The position numbers were made by a program, and so were the translations under genes. This document shows, piece after piece, positions 1-7,916 of a stretch of 64,000 bases of DNA; position 1 is the stretch's first letter, and each line of letters begins with the position of its first letter. The DNA is from Streptomyces nitrosporeus (GTDB lineage: Bacteria; Actinomycetota; Actinomycetes; Streptomycetales; Streptomycetaceae), in assembly GCF_008704555.1 (NCBI RefSeq), contig NZ_CP023702.1, forward strand, positions 5,122,001-5,186,000, in the 5' to 3' direction. The notes under the pieces were generated by a model. The model had not been told where the DNA came from. It saw nothing but the letters and a program-made list of their open reading frames with translations, and did no database searches.

Positions 1-62
1 GATCCGCCCCGGCACCTCGTACGTCCCATCCACAGATGTTCCCGACGACATGGGGGGTACGG

Positions 63-1670
63 ATGGAACACAGGACGAGGAACCGTCACGGCGCGCTGGC
101 TCTGCTGCTGGCGGGCGGCATGCTGATCACCGGCTGCGGCGCGGGCGGCCCGGACCAGGAGACCGCCGCCGACCGGAACACCGGCACCCGCGCGCCGGCG
201 GCCGGGGGGACACCGGCCCCCGCGCAGGGGTCCGCCGCTCCCGGGCAGCGGGACGAGGCGGCACCGGGGCAGGGCGAGGAGGACAGCGCCGCCGGAGCGG
301 AGAAGGCCGCACCGGACTACCTCTCGACCTTCGCCCTGGACGTCGACACCGCGAGCTACGGCTACGCGCGCCGGACGCTCGGTGACGGACGGCTGCCCGA
401 ACCGGGCACCGTACGGCCCGAGGAGTTCGTCAACAGCTTCAAGCAGGGATACGAGCGGCCCGAGGGCAACGGGTTCTCGGTCACCGTCGACGGTGCGCGG
501 GCCGCCGGTGCGGGCGACTGGTCCCTCGTACGCGTCGGACTGGCCACCAGGCCCGCCGCCCGCACCTCCGAACGCCCGCCCGCAGCACTGACCTTCGTCG
601 TGGACATCTCCGGGTCGATGGCCGATCCCGGCCGCCTCGACCTGGTGAAGACCTCGCTGGGCATCCTCACCGACGAGCTGCGCGACGACGACTCCGTCTC
701 CCTGGTCACCTTCAGCGACGAGGCGAAGACCCTGCTGCCGATGACCCGGCTCAAGGGCAACCGCACCGAGATCCGTGACACCGTGGGGGAGATGGAGCCC
801 GCCGCCTCCACCAACGTGGCGGCCGGCGTCGAACAGGGCTACGACGAAGCGGTCGACGGATACCGCGAGGGCGCCAACAACCGGGTCGTCCTGCTCTCCG
901 ACGCCCTCGCCAACACCGGGGAGACCGAGGGCGAGGCGATCCTCGAACGGGTCGGTGACGCGCGCGAGGAATACGGCATCACCCTCTTCGGCGTCGGCGT
1001 CGGCAGCGACTACGGCGACGAACTGATGGAGACCCTCACCAACAAGGGGGACGGCAACACCACCTACGTCGCCGACGAGGCCCAGGCCAGGAAGGTCTTC
1101 GTCGACCAACTGCCCGCCCATGTCGAACTCAGGGCCCGCGACGCCAAGGCCCAGGTCGCCTTCGACCGCGAGACCGTGCGGCAGTTCAAGCTCATCGGCT
1201 ACGAGAACCGCGAGGTCGCCGACGAGGACTTCCGCGACGACAGCGTGGACGGCGGTGAGGTCGGCCCCGGCCACACGGTGACCGCGCTGTACGCCGTACG
1301 GCTCCGCGAGGGCGCGTCCGGACACGTGGCGACCGCCACCGTGCGCTGGCTCGACCCGGAGACCCGCACGGCGCGGGAGGAGACCGGTTCGGTGGAGACC
1401 GGCGCCGTCGACGGCGCGCTCTGGACGGACAGCGACCCCCGGCTCCAGGTCACGGCCGTGGCCGCGTACTTCGCGGACGTACTCCGGGGCGGCGACCTGC
1501 CCGGCACCCCCGCGCTCGGCGTACTCGCCGACCGCGCGCGCACGCTGGCGGCCGCCACGGAGGACAGCTCGGTGGAGAAGCTGGCCACCGCGATCGAGCA
1601 GGCCGAGCGGATCGGCGGCGGCAGTGGTGACGGGGCGCCGGGCGGGGAGGGCGAAGGAGAGATGGACTGA
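63..1670 (+). CDS. VWA-domain lipoprotein (YfbK-like)
   Basis: Predicted secreted lipoprotein with a von Willebrand factor A domain. With the ATG at 63 the N-terminus is MEHRTRNRHG followed by a hydrophobic stretch and the lipobox LITGC (Cys about 25). An ATG at 36 is in frame but would add nine residues before the signal peptide. A low-complexity Ala/Gly/Pro/Gln linker follows. Around residue 110 is DVDTASYGYARR, typical of the YfbK-type N-terminal region. The VWA domain begins near residue 180 with the metal-site motif DISGS, and a conserved C-terminal extension follows. Proteins of this kind sit on the outer face of the membrane; the ligand is unknown. It is a monocistronic-looking gene at the window edge, and its upstream neighbour is not visible. 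Confidence 0.85.
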   Translation: MEHRTRNRHGALALLLAGGMLITGCGAGGPDQETAADRNTGTRAPAAGGTPAPAQGSAAPGQRDEAAPGQGEEDSAAGAEKAAPDYLSTFALDVDTASYGYARRTLGDGRLPEPGTVRPEEFVNSFKQGYERPEGNGFSVTVDGARAAGAGDWSLVRVGLATRPAARTSERPPAALTFVVDISGSMADPGRLDLVKTSLGILTDELRDDDSVSLVTFSDEAKTLLPMTRLKGNRTEIRDTVGEMEPAASTNVAAGVEQGYDEAVDGYREGANNRVVLLSDALANTGETEGEAILERVGDAREEYGITLFGVGVGSDYGDELMETLTNKGDGNTTYVADEAQARKVFVDQLPAHVELRARDAKAQVAFDRETVRQFKLIGYENREVADEDFRDDSVDGGEVGPGHTVTALYAVRLREGASGHVATATVRWLDPETRTAREETGSVETGAVDGALWTDSDPRLQVTAVAAYFADVLRGGDLPGTPALGVLADRARTLAAATEDSSVEKLATAIEQAERIGGGSGDGAPGGEGEGEMD

Positions 1671-1947
1671 CCCTTGCCCCTTGATCCCTGCCCTCTGACC
1701 CCTGATCCCTGACCTCTGATCCCTGACTCGCGTCCCGCGAGCTGCGGCCCGCGTCCCGTGCGGGCGGGCGGTCCGGTCGCCCGGGGGCGGGTGGCCGGAC
1801 CGGCTCCGGGCGTCGGTCCCGGGCGACGGCTCCGGGCGACGGTTCCGGGCGTCGGTCCCGGGTACCCGGGGCCGGGCGGCGGCCCGGGGGATCCACGACC
1901 GGGCAGCGGTCCGGGCGGCCGGGCCCGGTTCCGGTGCCGGGCGGGGC
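1671..1947. repeat. Intergenic region with short direct repeats
   Basis: This 277-bp gap holds no gene I can support. Positions about 1680-1730 contain several copies of a unit close to CTGATCCCTGAC. Positions about 1790-1880 contain repeated CCGGGCGACGG or GGGCGTCGGTCC units. These look like simple repeat expansion in a GC-rich spacer between converging genes and may act in termination. Confidence 0.5.
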
Positions 1948-2262
1948 TCAGGCGAGGTGGAAGACCTCGGTCAGGGGGACCATCGCCTCGTCCGGCGCCT
2001 CCGGCTGCTCGAAGAACTCCGCCATCTCCCGCTGCCACCGCCCGTTGACCTCGGTGGCCGCCATCGCCTCGCGGGCCGCGTCGAAGTCCTCCGTCTCCAG
2101 GTATCCGACGAGCAGGCCGTCCTCGCGGAGGAAGAGCGAGTAGTTGTGCCAGCCGGAGTCCGACAGCGCGGCGAGCATCTCCGGCCACACCTCCGCGTGC
2201 CGCCGACGGTATTCGTCCTGTCGGTCCGCCCGGACCTTCAGCAGAAAACAGACACGCTGCAT
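1948..2262 (-). CDS. rhaM: L-rhamnose mutarotase (DUF718)
   Basis: A 104-residue protein beginning MQRVCFLLKVRADRQDEYRR with a His at position 22, the position used as acid/base in the characterised E. coli enzyme. It also has the family's conserved block ending in the pattern VxPLxEVFHL. It interconverts alpha and beta anomers of L-rhamnose so that downstream isomerases can act. Length is normal for the family. There is no rhamnose catabolic operon in this window, so the gene is either a lone copy or the end of a cluster encoded elsewhere. An in-frame GTG six bases upstream is a possible alternative start. Confidence 0.85.
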   Translation of the reverse strand: MQRVCFLLKVRADRQDEYRRRHAEVWPEMLAALSDSGWHNYSLFLREDGLLVGYLETEDFDAAREAMAATEVNGRWQREMAEFFEQPEAPDEAMVPLTEVFHLA

Positions 2263-2453
2263 GATGACGCCGCCCCCTCGCCCCGGACGCTCCCGGATTC
2301 GCTGGACAGATTGGCTCTGAAAGGATTCAGCGCCTCGGAACGTAGCGGGGGCGGAGGACTCCGTCAATGGCCGAGGACCCGGCCGGGACGGGCTGGGACA
2401 CCCGGCCCGGCGCGGAACGCCACGCAGGGCTCGGGTCTCCTGTCCGGCCGCCC

Positions 2454-3248
2454 CTACTCGGCGCCGTACGCTCCGGTGGCGGGGGCCGCCGGATGGTCCG
2501 GGCCGAGGAACACGGCCAGAGCTCCCCTCCCGGGCACCCCCACCGGCACCTGGTACCAGCCGGCACGCCGGTAGAACCGCACCGCGTCCTTTGCCCGCAA
2601 CGAGGTGAGCAGCCAGCACCGTCCGTCCGGGGCCGCCTCGGTGACCGCCGCGAGCAGCGCGAAGCCGGTACCGGTGCCACGGGCCCAGGAAGCGACGGCC
2701 AGTTCGTCGATCTCCAGCGCCCCGCACAGCCAGGCGGCGACCCGGTCCGGGCCGAGGGCCGCTGCGACGTCCGCGTAACTGCGGTCGTCGGGGAAGGGAG
2801 CGGGGGTGGTCCAGGCGGTCGCGAACCCGCACACACCGCCACCCGGCCCGCTCTCCCAGGCCGCCCGGTTCTCCCCGCCCGGCTCGCCCTGCCCGCCCGG
2901 CTCCCTCTCCCCGCCCGGCTCGCCCTGCCCGCCCGGCTCCCTCTCCCCGCCCGGCTCGCCTGTGCCGCCCGGTCCGTCTGCGGCGTCCGGTCCGTCTGTG
3001 CGGCCCGGCTCGCCTGTGCCGTCCGGACCGCCCGTACGGCCCGGTCCGCTCGCGCCGAGCGCCACGGCCCCGATGAAGCCGGGGCGGACCGCGTCGGAGG
3101 CCAGCCGCTCGGCGTACCGCCCGGCCGCCGACGGGTCCTCGTTCCACGGCGGCCCGGAGAAGGCGTCCGCGTAGACCTCCCGGATTTCTTCGATGTACGC
3201 CGATACGCCCTGGCCGTCCACAGCCGTCACCCGCACGCCCGCCACCAC
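2454..3248 (-). CDS. GNAT-type acetyltransferase with Gly/Glu/Pro repeat insert
   Basis: A 264-residue protein. The N-terminal part resembles GNAT proteins (IEEIREVYADAFSGPPWNED). The C-terminal part has IDELAVASWARGTGTGFALL, an acetyl-CoA-binding-like region, and a terminal RFYRRAGWYQVPV motif. Between them, at about residues 70-145, is a disordered insert rich in Gly, Glu, Pro and Gln built from repeats of GGEREPGGQGEP. The substrate cannot be inferred. The start is uncertain: GTG codons at 3248, 3245 and 3236 are all in frame. The insert comes from a DNA tandem repeat listed separately. Confidence 0.65.
   Translation of the reverse strand: MVAGVRVTAVDGQGVSAYIEEIREVYADAFSGPPWNEDPSAAGRYAERLASDAVRPGFIGAVALGASGPGRTGGPDGTGEPGRTDGPDAADGPGGTGEPGGEREPGGQGEPGGEREPGGQGEPGGENRAAWESGPGGGVCGFATAWTTPAPFPDDRSYADVAAALGPDRVAAWLCGALEIDELAVASWARGTGTGFALLAAVTEAAPDGRCWLLTSLRAKDAVRFYRRAGWYQVPVGVPGRGALAVFLGPDHPAAPATGAYGAE
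2881..2960. repeat. 36-bp tandem repeat within the GNAT gene
   Basis: Two perfect 36-bp copies, 2881-2916 and 2917-2952, are followed by the first eight bases of a third. Because 36 is divisible by three the reading frame is kept, so copy-number change would lengthen or shorten the Gly/Glu/Pro linker by 12 residues at a time. Confidence 0.85.
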
Positions 3249-3398
3249 TCCGCCCTCGTCGCCACGCGGCTCCGTCCGCTCCGTCCACCGGCCGCCGCTT
3301 CGCCCGGTTGCCGTTCCGCCCCCACCACCGTGGCACCCGGCATCCCGTTCCGTGCGACAGAGGGTAGACGGGGGCCGGGGCCGGCGGAGGGCGGTGGC

Positions 3399-4754
3399 TC
3401 AGCCGGGGCCGTCCGCCCGGTCCGGCAGGAGGTGCCGGGTGAACCACCGTCCGGCCAGGTCCGCGACCCGGTCCAGGGCTCCCGGTTCCTCGAACAGATG
3501 GGTGGCGCCGGGGACGACCTCCAGCCGGTTCTCGCAGTGCAGCGCAGCCTGCGCCTGCCGGTTGAGATCGATCACCGTGGTGTCGTCGCCGCCGACGATC
3601 AACAAGGTCGGCGCGCGGACCGTGGCCAGGTCCGCGCCCGCGAGGTCGGGGCGTCCGCCCCGGGAGACCACCGCCCCCACACCGGAATCCGCGGACGCTG
3701 CCGCCCGCAGAGCCGCCGCCGCACCGGTGCTCGCGCCGAAGGTTCCCACCGGGACGCCCACCCGGTCGCGTACCCAGCGGGTGGCGTCCGCCAGCCGTTC
3801 CGCGAGCAGCCCGATGTCGAACACGCGGGCACGGTCGCCCTCCCCCCCGGGGGTGAGCAGGTCGAAGAGCAGCGTGCCCAGACCCGCTGCGTTCAGAGCC
3901 TCCGCCACGGCACGGTTGCGCGGGCTGTGCCGGCTGCTGCCCGAACCGTGCGCGAACACGACGACCGCACCGGTGCCGCGCGGGAGGGTGAGACTCCCGG
4001 GCAGCCGGACCCCGCCCGCCGCCACCTCGATGTCCCCGGCCCGGCCCTCGGCCCCCTCCCCGGCCAGGTCTCCGGTCCGTTCCCCTGCCTGCTCCCCGGC
4101 CCCGGCCTCCCGGGGGCCGCCTCCCGTGGCCCGCGCCAGCAGGGCGACCACCTCGTCGTCGGCGGTCTGCGAGAAGTCCCGGTACCACTCGCCGACGGAC
4201 GCCAGGGGGACCGGGGTGGACACGCACACCACCTCGTCCACGTCCTCGCGCAGCCGCTCCACCACCTCCGGGGACGCCACGGGGACCGCCAGCACGACAC
4301 GGCCGGCGCCCTGGGCCCGTACCACCTGGCAGGCGGCGCGGGCCGTCGCACCGGTGGCGATCCCGTCGTCCACCACGATCACCGTGCGGCCCGCCAGCGG
4401 CAGTCGCGGCCGGCCCGCGCGGTAGGCGTGGGCCCGGCGCGCCAGCTCCGCCTCCTCGGCACGTTCGACCTCGGCGATCTGCTCGTCACCGACCCCGGCA
4501 CGGCGGACGATGTCGGCGCTGATGACCCGTGTGCCGTCCTCGCCGATGGCTCCGAAACCCAGCTCGGGGTGGTACGGCACACCCAGTTTGCGGACCACCG
4601 TCACATCCAGCGGCGCGCCGAGGGCCCGCGCCACCTCGAACGCGACCGGGACCCCGCCACGCGGCAGCCCCAGGACCACCGGGTCCCCGCTCCGCAGATG
4701 CCCGAGTTCCTCTGCGAGTCGGCGCCCGGCGTCCGTACGGTCGGTGAACAGCAC
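3399..4754 (-). CDS. Phosphoribosyltransferase fused to alpha/beta hydrolase
   Basis: A 451-residue two-domain protein. Residues about 1-210 form a PRTase-type domain: it begins MLFTDRTDAGRRLAEEL, has PRGGVPVAFEVA, and carries the PRPP-binding signature VIVVDDGIATGATA near residue 130. An acidic Gly/Ala linker follows. Residues about 250-450 form a dienelactone-hydrolase-like alpha/beta hydrolase with VVFAHGSGSSRHSPRNR (oxyanion region), nucleophile elbow GASTG, and a late ATHLFEEPG carrying the catalytic His. The GTG start at 4754 has GGAGG about ten bases upstream. The two domains also occur as separate genes in other bacteria. No substrate is known to me. Confidence 0.85.
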   Translation of the reverse strand: MLFTDRTDAGRRLAEELGHLRSGDPVVLGLPRGGVPVAFEVARALGAPLDVTVVRKLGVPYHPELGFGAIGEDGTRVISADIVRRAGVGDEQIAEVERAEEAELARRAHAYRAGRPRLPLAGRTVIVVDDGIATGATARAACQVVRAQGAGRVVLAVPVASPEVVERLREDVDEVVCVSTPVPLASVGEWYRDFSQTADDEVVALLARATGGGPREAGAGEQAGERTGDLAGEGAEGRAGDIEVAAGGVRLPGSLTLPRGTGAVVVFAHGSGSSRHSPRNRAVAEALNAAGLGTLLFDLLTPGGEGDRARVFDIGLLAERLADATRWVRDRVGVPVGTFGASTGAAAALRAAASADSGVGAVVSRGGRPDLAGADLATVRAPTLLIVGGDDTTVIDLNRQAQAALHCENRLEVVPGATHLFEEPGALDRVADLAGRWFTRHLLPDRADGPG

Positions 4755-4930
4755 GGTGAGTCGCCTCCATGCCCGGGGGGCGGGGGAGTGGGTGTTCGAA
4801 GAGGGCTCCGGCGGGGCACCGGAAGCGATCCCGCCCCCTTCGAAAGAAGCTCATGAGCGAAGGCCCGGCAAGTGCTCACGCCGGCCCGTACGCCACGAAC
4901 CGGGGCGGACGCACCGCCCCCCGGGGGACC

Positions 4931-5040
4931 CGCCCCGGCCCCTTGTCCACCTCCAGCCCCTTGTCCACCCCCGGCCCTTGTCCACCCCCGACCTGCGCCC
5001 GCCCCGGCCCCTTGTCCGCCCCGGCCCCCGCCCGCCCCGG
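4931..5040. repeat. Degenerate tandem repeats containing CTTGTCCAC
   Basis: The gap between the PRTase fusion gene and the ABC ATPase gene contains four degenerate copies of a roughly 20-bp pyrimidine-rich unit, each with CTTGTCC (three followed by AC) set in CCCGGCCC runs. No gene is evident in 4755-5040. It lies just downstream of the ABC ATPase stop codon, so it may influence 3' end formation. Confidence 0.6.
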
Positions 5041-5913
5041 TCAGCCCGGCCGCTGCGCCGCCGCCGTGCGGCCGGTCCGTACGGACCAGCGGCCCTCGTC
5101 CCGGAAGAGGCGTACCGGGTGGCCGAAACAGGCGCTGACCAGCTCACCGGTCAGGGTCTCCCCGACCGGCCCCGCCGCCAGACGGCGCCCGCCCCGCAGC
5201 AGCATCGCGTGGGTCGTACCGGGCGGCAGCTCCTCCAGGTGATGCGTCACCAGCACCGAGGCGAGCTCCGGATGGCTCTGCTGGAGCGTGTCGATCCGCT
5301 CGATCAACTGCTCGCGTCCGGCCACGTCCAGCCCGGTCGCGGGCTCGTCCAGCAGAAGCAGCCGTGGGCGGGGCATCAGCGCCCGCGCGATCAGCGCACG
5401 CCCCCGTTCGCCCTGGGACAGGGTCGGCCAGGCCGCCTCCCGGCGATGGGCGAGACCGAGCAGTCCGATGAGATGGTCGGCCCTGGCCGACTGCTCGGCT
5501 GTCGGATGCCGGCGGGGGACGCGCTCGATGCTGTTGGTCAGCCCCGTCAGCACGACATCGCGGACCTTCAGCGGAGACCGCAGGGCGTGCCGCGGATCGA
5601 CATGGCCGACGTACGTACGCAGGCTGCGCAGATCGACCCGCCCCAGCCGGTGCCCCAGGACGTCCACCGTCCCGCGCGACGGGTGGGTGAGGGCGCCGAG
5701 CAGACCGAGCAGGGTGCTCTTGCCGGCACCGTTCGCACCGAGCAGCGCCCAGTGCTCACCGGCGCGCACGGTCAGTGACAGCCCCTCCAGGATCGGGTTG
5801 CCGTCGCGTACGACGTCCACGTCCCGGGCGCACAGCACCGGGGGAGCGTCCGCCGGACGGGCCGGGGCCGCTTCCGCGTCCGGGGCGCCGCCGGCCGCCG
5901 TCTCCGTGGTCAC
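5041..5913 (-). CDS. ABC transporter ATP-binding protein
   Basis: A 290-residue single-domain ATPase. It has Walker A GANGAGKST, Q-loop region YVGHVDPRH, a variant signature LSQGERGRALIAR, Walker B LLLLDEPATGLD, and H-loop THHLEE. The GTG start at 5913 forms a GTGA overlap with the leuA stop, so the two genes are translationally coupled. The leading region is rich in Ala and Pro before the ABC core begins at about residue 30. The signature LSQGE and the lack of an adjacent permease are reminiscent of soluble ModF/YheS-like or orphan ATPases. A transport substrate cannot be named, and linkage to leucine biosynthesis is only positional. Confidence 0.8.
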   Translation of the reverse strand: MTTETAAGGAPDAEAAPARPADAPPVLCARDVDVVRDGNPILEGLSLTVRAGEHWALLGANGAGKSTLLGLLGALTHPSRGTVDVLGHRLGRVDLRSLRTYVGHVDPRHALRSPLKVRDVVLTGLTNSIERVPRRHPTAEQSARADHLIGLLGLAHRREAAWPTLSQGERGRALIARALMPRPRLLLLDEPATGLDVAGREQLIERIDTLQQSHPELASVLVTHHLEELPPGTTHAMLLRGGRRLAAGPVGETLTGELVSACFGHPVRLFRDEGRWSVRTGRTAAAQRPG

Positions 5914-7736
5914 GGCCGGTCTCCCAGCGCGCGGTTGACGGCCGCCAGCACCGAGCGGACCGACGCGGTGAGGACCGAGGTGTCCCACCCCGCGCCCCAG
6001 GCGACCACGGGGTCCGAGGAGGCGCCGGCGACCTGGCACCGGACATAGGCGACGGCAGGGCTGTCCGGCCCCGCGGCCGTCGAGTGCTCCGAGTAACCGA
6101 GGATGCCGACGGTGACACCGGCCGTGCGCAGGGCGTCGGTGAGGGCGGCGAGCGGACCGTTGCCCGCACCCTTGCCGGAGTACTCCCGGCCGTCGGCACG
6201 CAGCACACAGCTGAACTCATGTGCGCCCGGCGCCGGTTCGGCGGTGCTCCAGGAGAGCATCTCGACCCGGCCGCCCCCGGCGGGAGCGAGGTACGTGGCT
6301 CGGAACAGCTCCCACAGCTCCTCGGCGGAGAGCTCCCGGCCGGTCGCGTCGGCGACCCGCTGCACCTCCCGGGAGAAGTCGGGGCGCATGGCCGAAGGGA
6401 GGTCCAGTCCGTACCGGGACCGCAGCATATGGGCGATCCCGCCCTTGCCCGACTGGGAGTTGATGCGGATGACCTCCTCGTACGTCCGCCCGATGTCACC
6501 CGGGTCGATGGGCAGGTACGGCACCTCCCACGCCAGGGCGTCCGCCGGCACGCCCTCTGCGGCGGCACGCTCCGCGTGACGGGCCAGCCCCTTGGAGATC
6601 GCGTCCTGATGGGTACCCGAGAACGCGGTGTGGACCAGCTCCCCGCCGTAGGGGTGGCGGGGGTGCACCGGGAGGCGGTTGCAGTGCTCCACCACCTCCC
6701 GTACGGCGTCGATGTCGGAGAAGTCGATCATCGGGTTCACCCCCTGGGCGTACAGGTTGAGCGCCAGGGTGACGAGGTCGACGTTCCCCGTACGCTCACC
6801 GTTGCCGAACAGGCAGCCCTCGACGCGCTGCGCACCGGCCAGTACGGCGAGTTCCGCGCAGGCGACCCCGGTGCCCCGGTCGTTGTGCGGGTGGACGGAG
6901 AGGATCACCGCGTCCCGGCGGGCCAGATGGCGGTGCATGTACTCGATCTGGTCGGCGTACACGTTGGGGGTGGCGATCTCCACCGTGGCCGGGAGGTTGT
7001 GGACGACCGGCCGGTCCGCGCACGCCTCCCACAGCCCGGTCAGGCTGTCGCACACCTCCAGCACGAAGTCCGGCTCGGTCAGGTTGAAGACCTCAGGGGA
7101 GAACTCGAACCGGATGTCCGCGCCCGGCCGTTCCTCCGCGCGCCGCATCAGATGCGTGGCGGCGTCCAGGATCATCGCGTGCAGCCCGGCCCGGGACCGG
7201 GCCAGGACCACATCGCGCCAGACGGGCGCGGTGGCCGTGTAGAGGTGGACGAGCGTGCGCGGGAGCCCCGCGACCGACTCGACCGTGCGGTCGATCAGGT
7301 CCCGGCGGGCAGGGGTGAAGACCGACACCGTCACGTCGTCCGGTACCGCGCCGCTCTCCGCCAGGTGCCGGACGAAGCCGAAGTCGGTCTCACTGGCGGA
7401 CGGGTAACCGACCTCGATCTCCTTGAAGCCCATGGCGACCAGGAGGTCGAACATCCGGCGCTTGCGCGTGGTGTCCATGGGCTCGGCCAGCGCCTGGTTG
7501 CCGTCCCGCAGGTCCACCGGCACCCACAGCGGGGCCTCGGTCAGCCGGGCCGACGGCCAGGAGCGGTCGGCCAGGGGCAGGGCCACCCGGTCATGGGCCG
7601 GGCGGTAACGGTGGTGCGGCATCGCACTGGGACGCTGCGGATTCCACGCCGGGGCACGGTCGGGAACACCGCCGGAGGGGGTACGCAGGGTGGGGAACGC
7701 CGTGGCCCCGGGGGGCACGGGCACAGTCGCGGTCAC
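5910..7736 (-). CDS. leuA: 2-isopropylmalate synthase
   Basis: First committed enzyme of leucine biosynthesis; condenses acetyl-CoA with 2-oxoisovalerate. About 608 residues, the long form with a C-terminal leucine-binding regulatory domain. Visible motifs: LRDGNQALAEPMD, GYPSASETDFGFVR, HPHNDRGTGVA (metal-binding His pair) and GCLFGNGERTGN. The GTG start at 7736 (protein begins VTATVPVPPG) is preceded by GAAGGAAG, a good ribosome binding site; an in-frame start at 7784 falls inside the leader hairpin and is unlikely. Upstream are a Leu-codon leader peptide and a hairpin, so control by ribosome-mediated attenuation is likely. The ABC ATPase overlaps its stop codon. Confidence 0.95.
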   Translation of the reverse strand: MTATVPVPPGATAFPTLRTPSGGVPDRAPAWNPQRPSAMPHHRYRPAHDRVALPLADRSWPSARLTEAPLWVPVDLRDGNQALAEPMDTTRKRRMFDLLVAMGFKEIEVGYPSASETDFGFVRHLAESGAVPDDVTVSVFTPARRDLIDRTVESVAGLPRTLVHLYTATAPVWRDVVLARSRAGLHAMILDAATHLMRRAEERPGADIRFEFSPEVFNLTEPDFVLEVCDSLTGLWEACADRPVVHNLPATVEIATPNVYADQIEYMHRHLARRDAVILSVHPHNDRGTGVACAELAVLAGAQRVEGCLFGNGERTGNVDLVTLALNLYAQGVNPMIDFSDIDAVREVVEHCNRLPVHPRHPYGGELVHTAFSGTHQDAISKGLARHAERAAAEGVPADALAWEVPYLPIDPGDIGRTYEEVIRINSQSGKGGIAHMLRSRYGLDLPSAMRPDFSREVQRVADATGRELSAEELWELFRATYLAPAGGGRVEMLSWSTAEPAPGAHEFSCVLRADGREYSGKGAGNGPLAALTDALRTAGVTVGILGYSEHSTAAGPDSPAVAYVRCQVAGASSDPVVAWGAGWDTSVLTASVRSVLAAVNRALGDRP

Positions 7737-7783
7737 AGGGAACTTCCTTCGTCGGCCGTCGGACGACCGGCGCGGCACGACCA

Positions 7784-7821
7784 CCGCTGCGGGGAGCCGG
7801 TCGTCTCAGGCCCCGCAGCGG
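7784..7821 (-). promoter_or_regulatory. leuA attenuator hairpin
   Basis: A perfect 11-bp stem: arms 7784-7794 and 7811-7821 (CCGCTGCGGGG against CCCCGCAGCGG) with a 16-nt loop. It overlaps the last codons and the stop codon of the leader peptide and lies 48 bp before the leuA start. There is no T-run, which is common for Streptomyces terminators. Confidence 0.75.
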
Positions 7822-7853
7822 CGACCGAGAAGAAGGACCTCGCGCTGTGGCAT
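7806..7853 (-). CDS. leuL: leuA leader peptide
   Basis: A 15-codon ORF reading MPQREVLLLGRRCGA. Three consecutive Leu codons (CTT CTT CTC) follow a Val codon. CTT is uncommon in this genome, which would sharpen sensitivity to charged tRNA-Leu. The ORF ends inside the attenuator hairpin, so a ribosome stalled at the Leu codons would leave the hairpin free to be replaced by another fold. The ATG lies seven bases after a good -10 hexamer, so the transcript would start at or next to the ATG and be leaderless. Leader-peptide attenuation of leuA is known in actinobacteria; its operation here is inferred. Confidence 0.75.
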   Translation of the reverse strand: MPQREVLLLGRRCGA

Positions 7854-7860
7854 GCCGGGT

Positions 7861-7889
7861 ACAGTAGGGCAAAGGAACTCCTCAGACAA
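7861..7889 (-). promoter_or_regulatory. Predicted leuL-leuA promoter
   Basis: On the minus strand TTGTCT (7889-7884) and TACTGT (7866-7861) are separated by 17 bp, close to the housekeeping sigma consensus. The predicted transcription start coincides with the leader ATG at 7853. Confidence 0.65.
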
Positions 7890-7896
7890 GCTGAGG
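7880..7896. promoter_or_regulatory. Palindrome between leuA and gntR-family gene
   Basis: CCTCAG-ACAAG-CTGAGG, a perfect dyad with 6-bp arms. It covers the -35 element of the predicted leuA promoter and lies 20 bp upstream of the regulator's start. It is a plausible operator for the neighbouring FadR-type regulator, but no site of this family with that sequence is known to me. Confidence 0.5.
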
Positions 7897-7916
7897 TGTG
7901 AGGAGAGGCGGACGGC

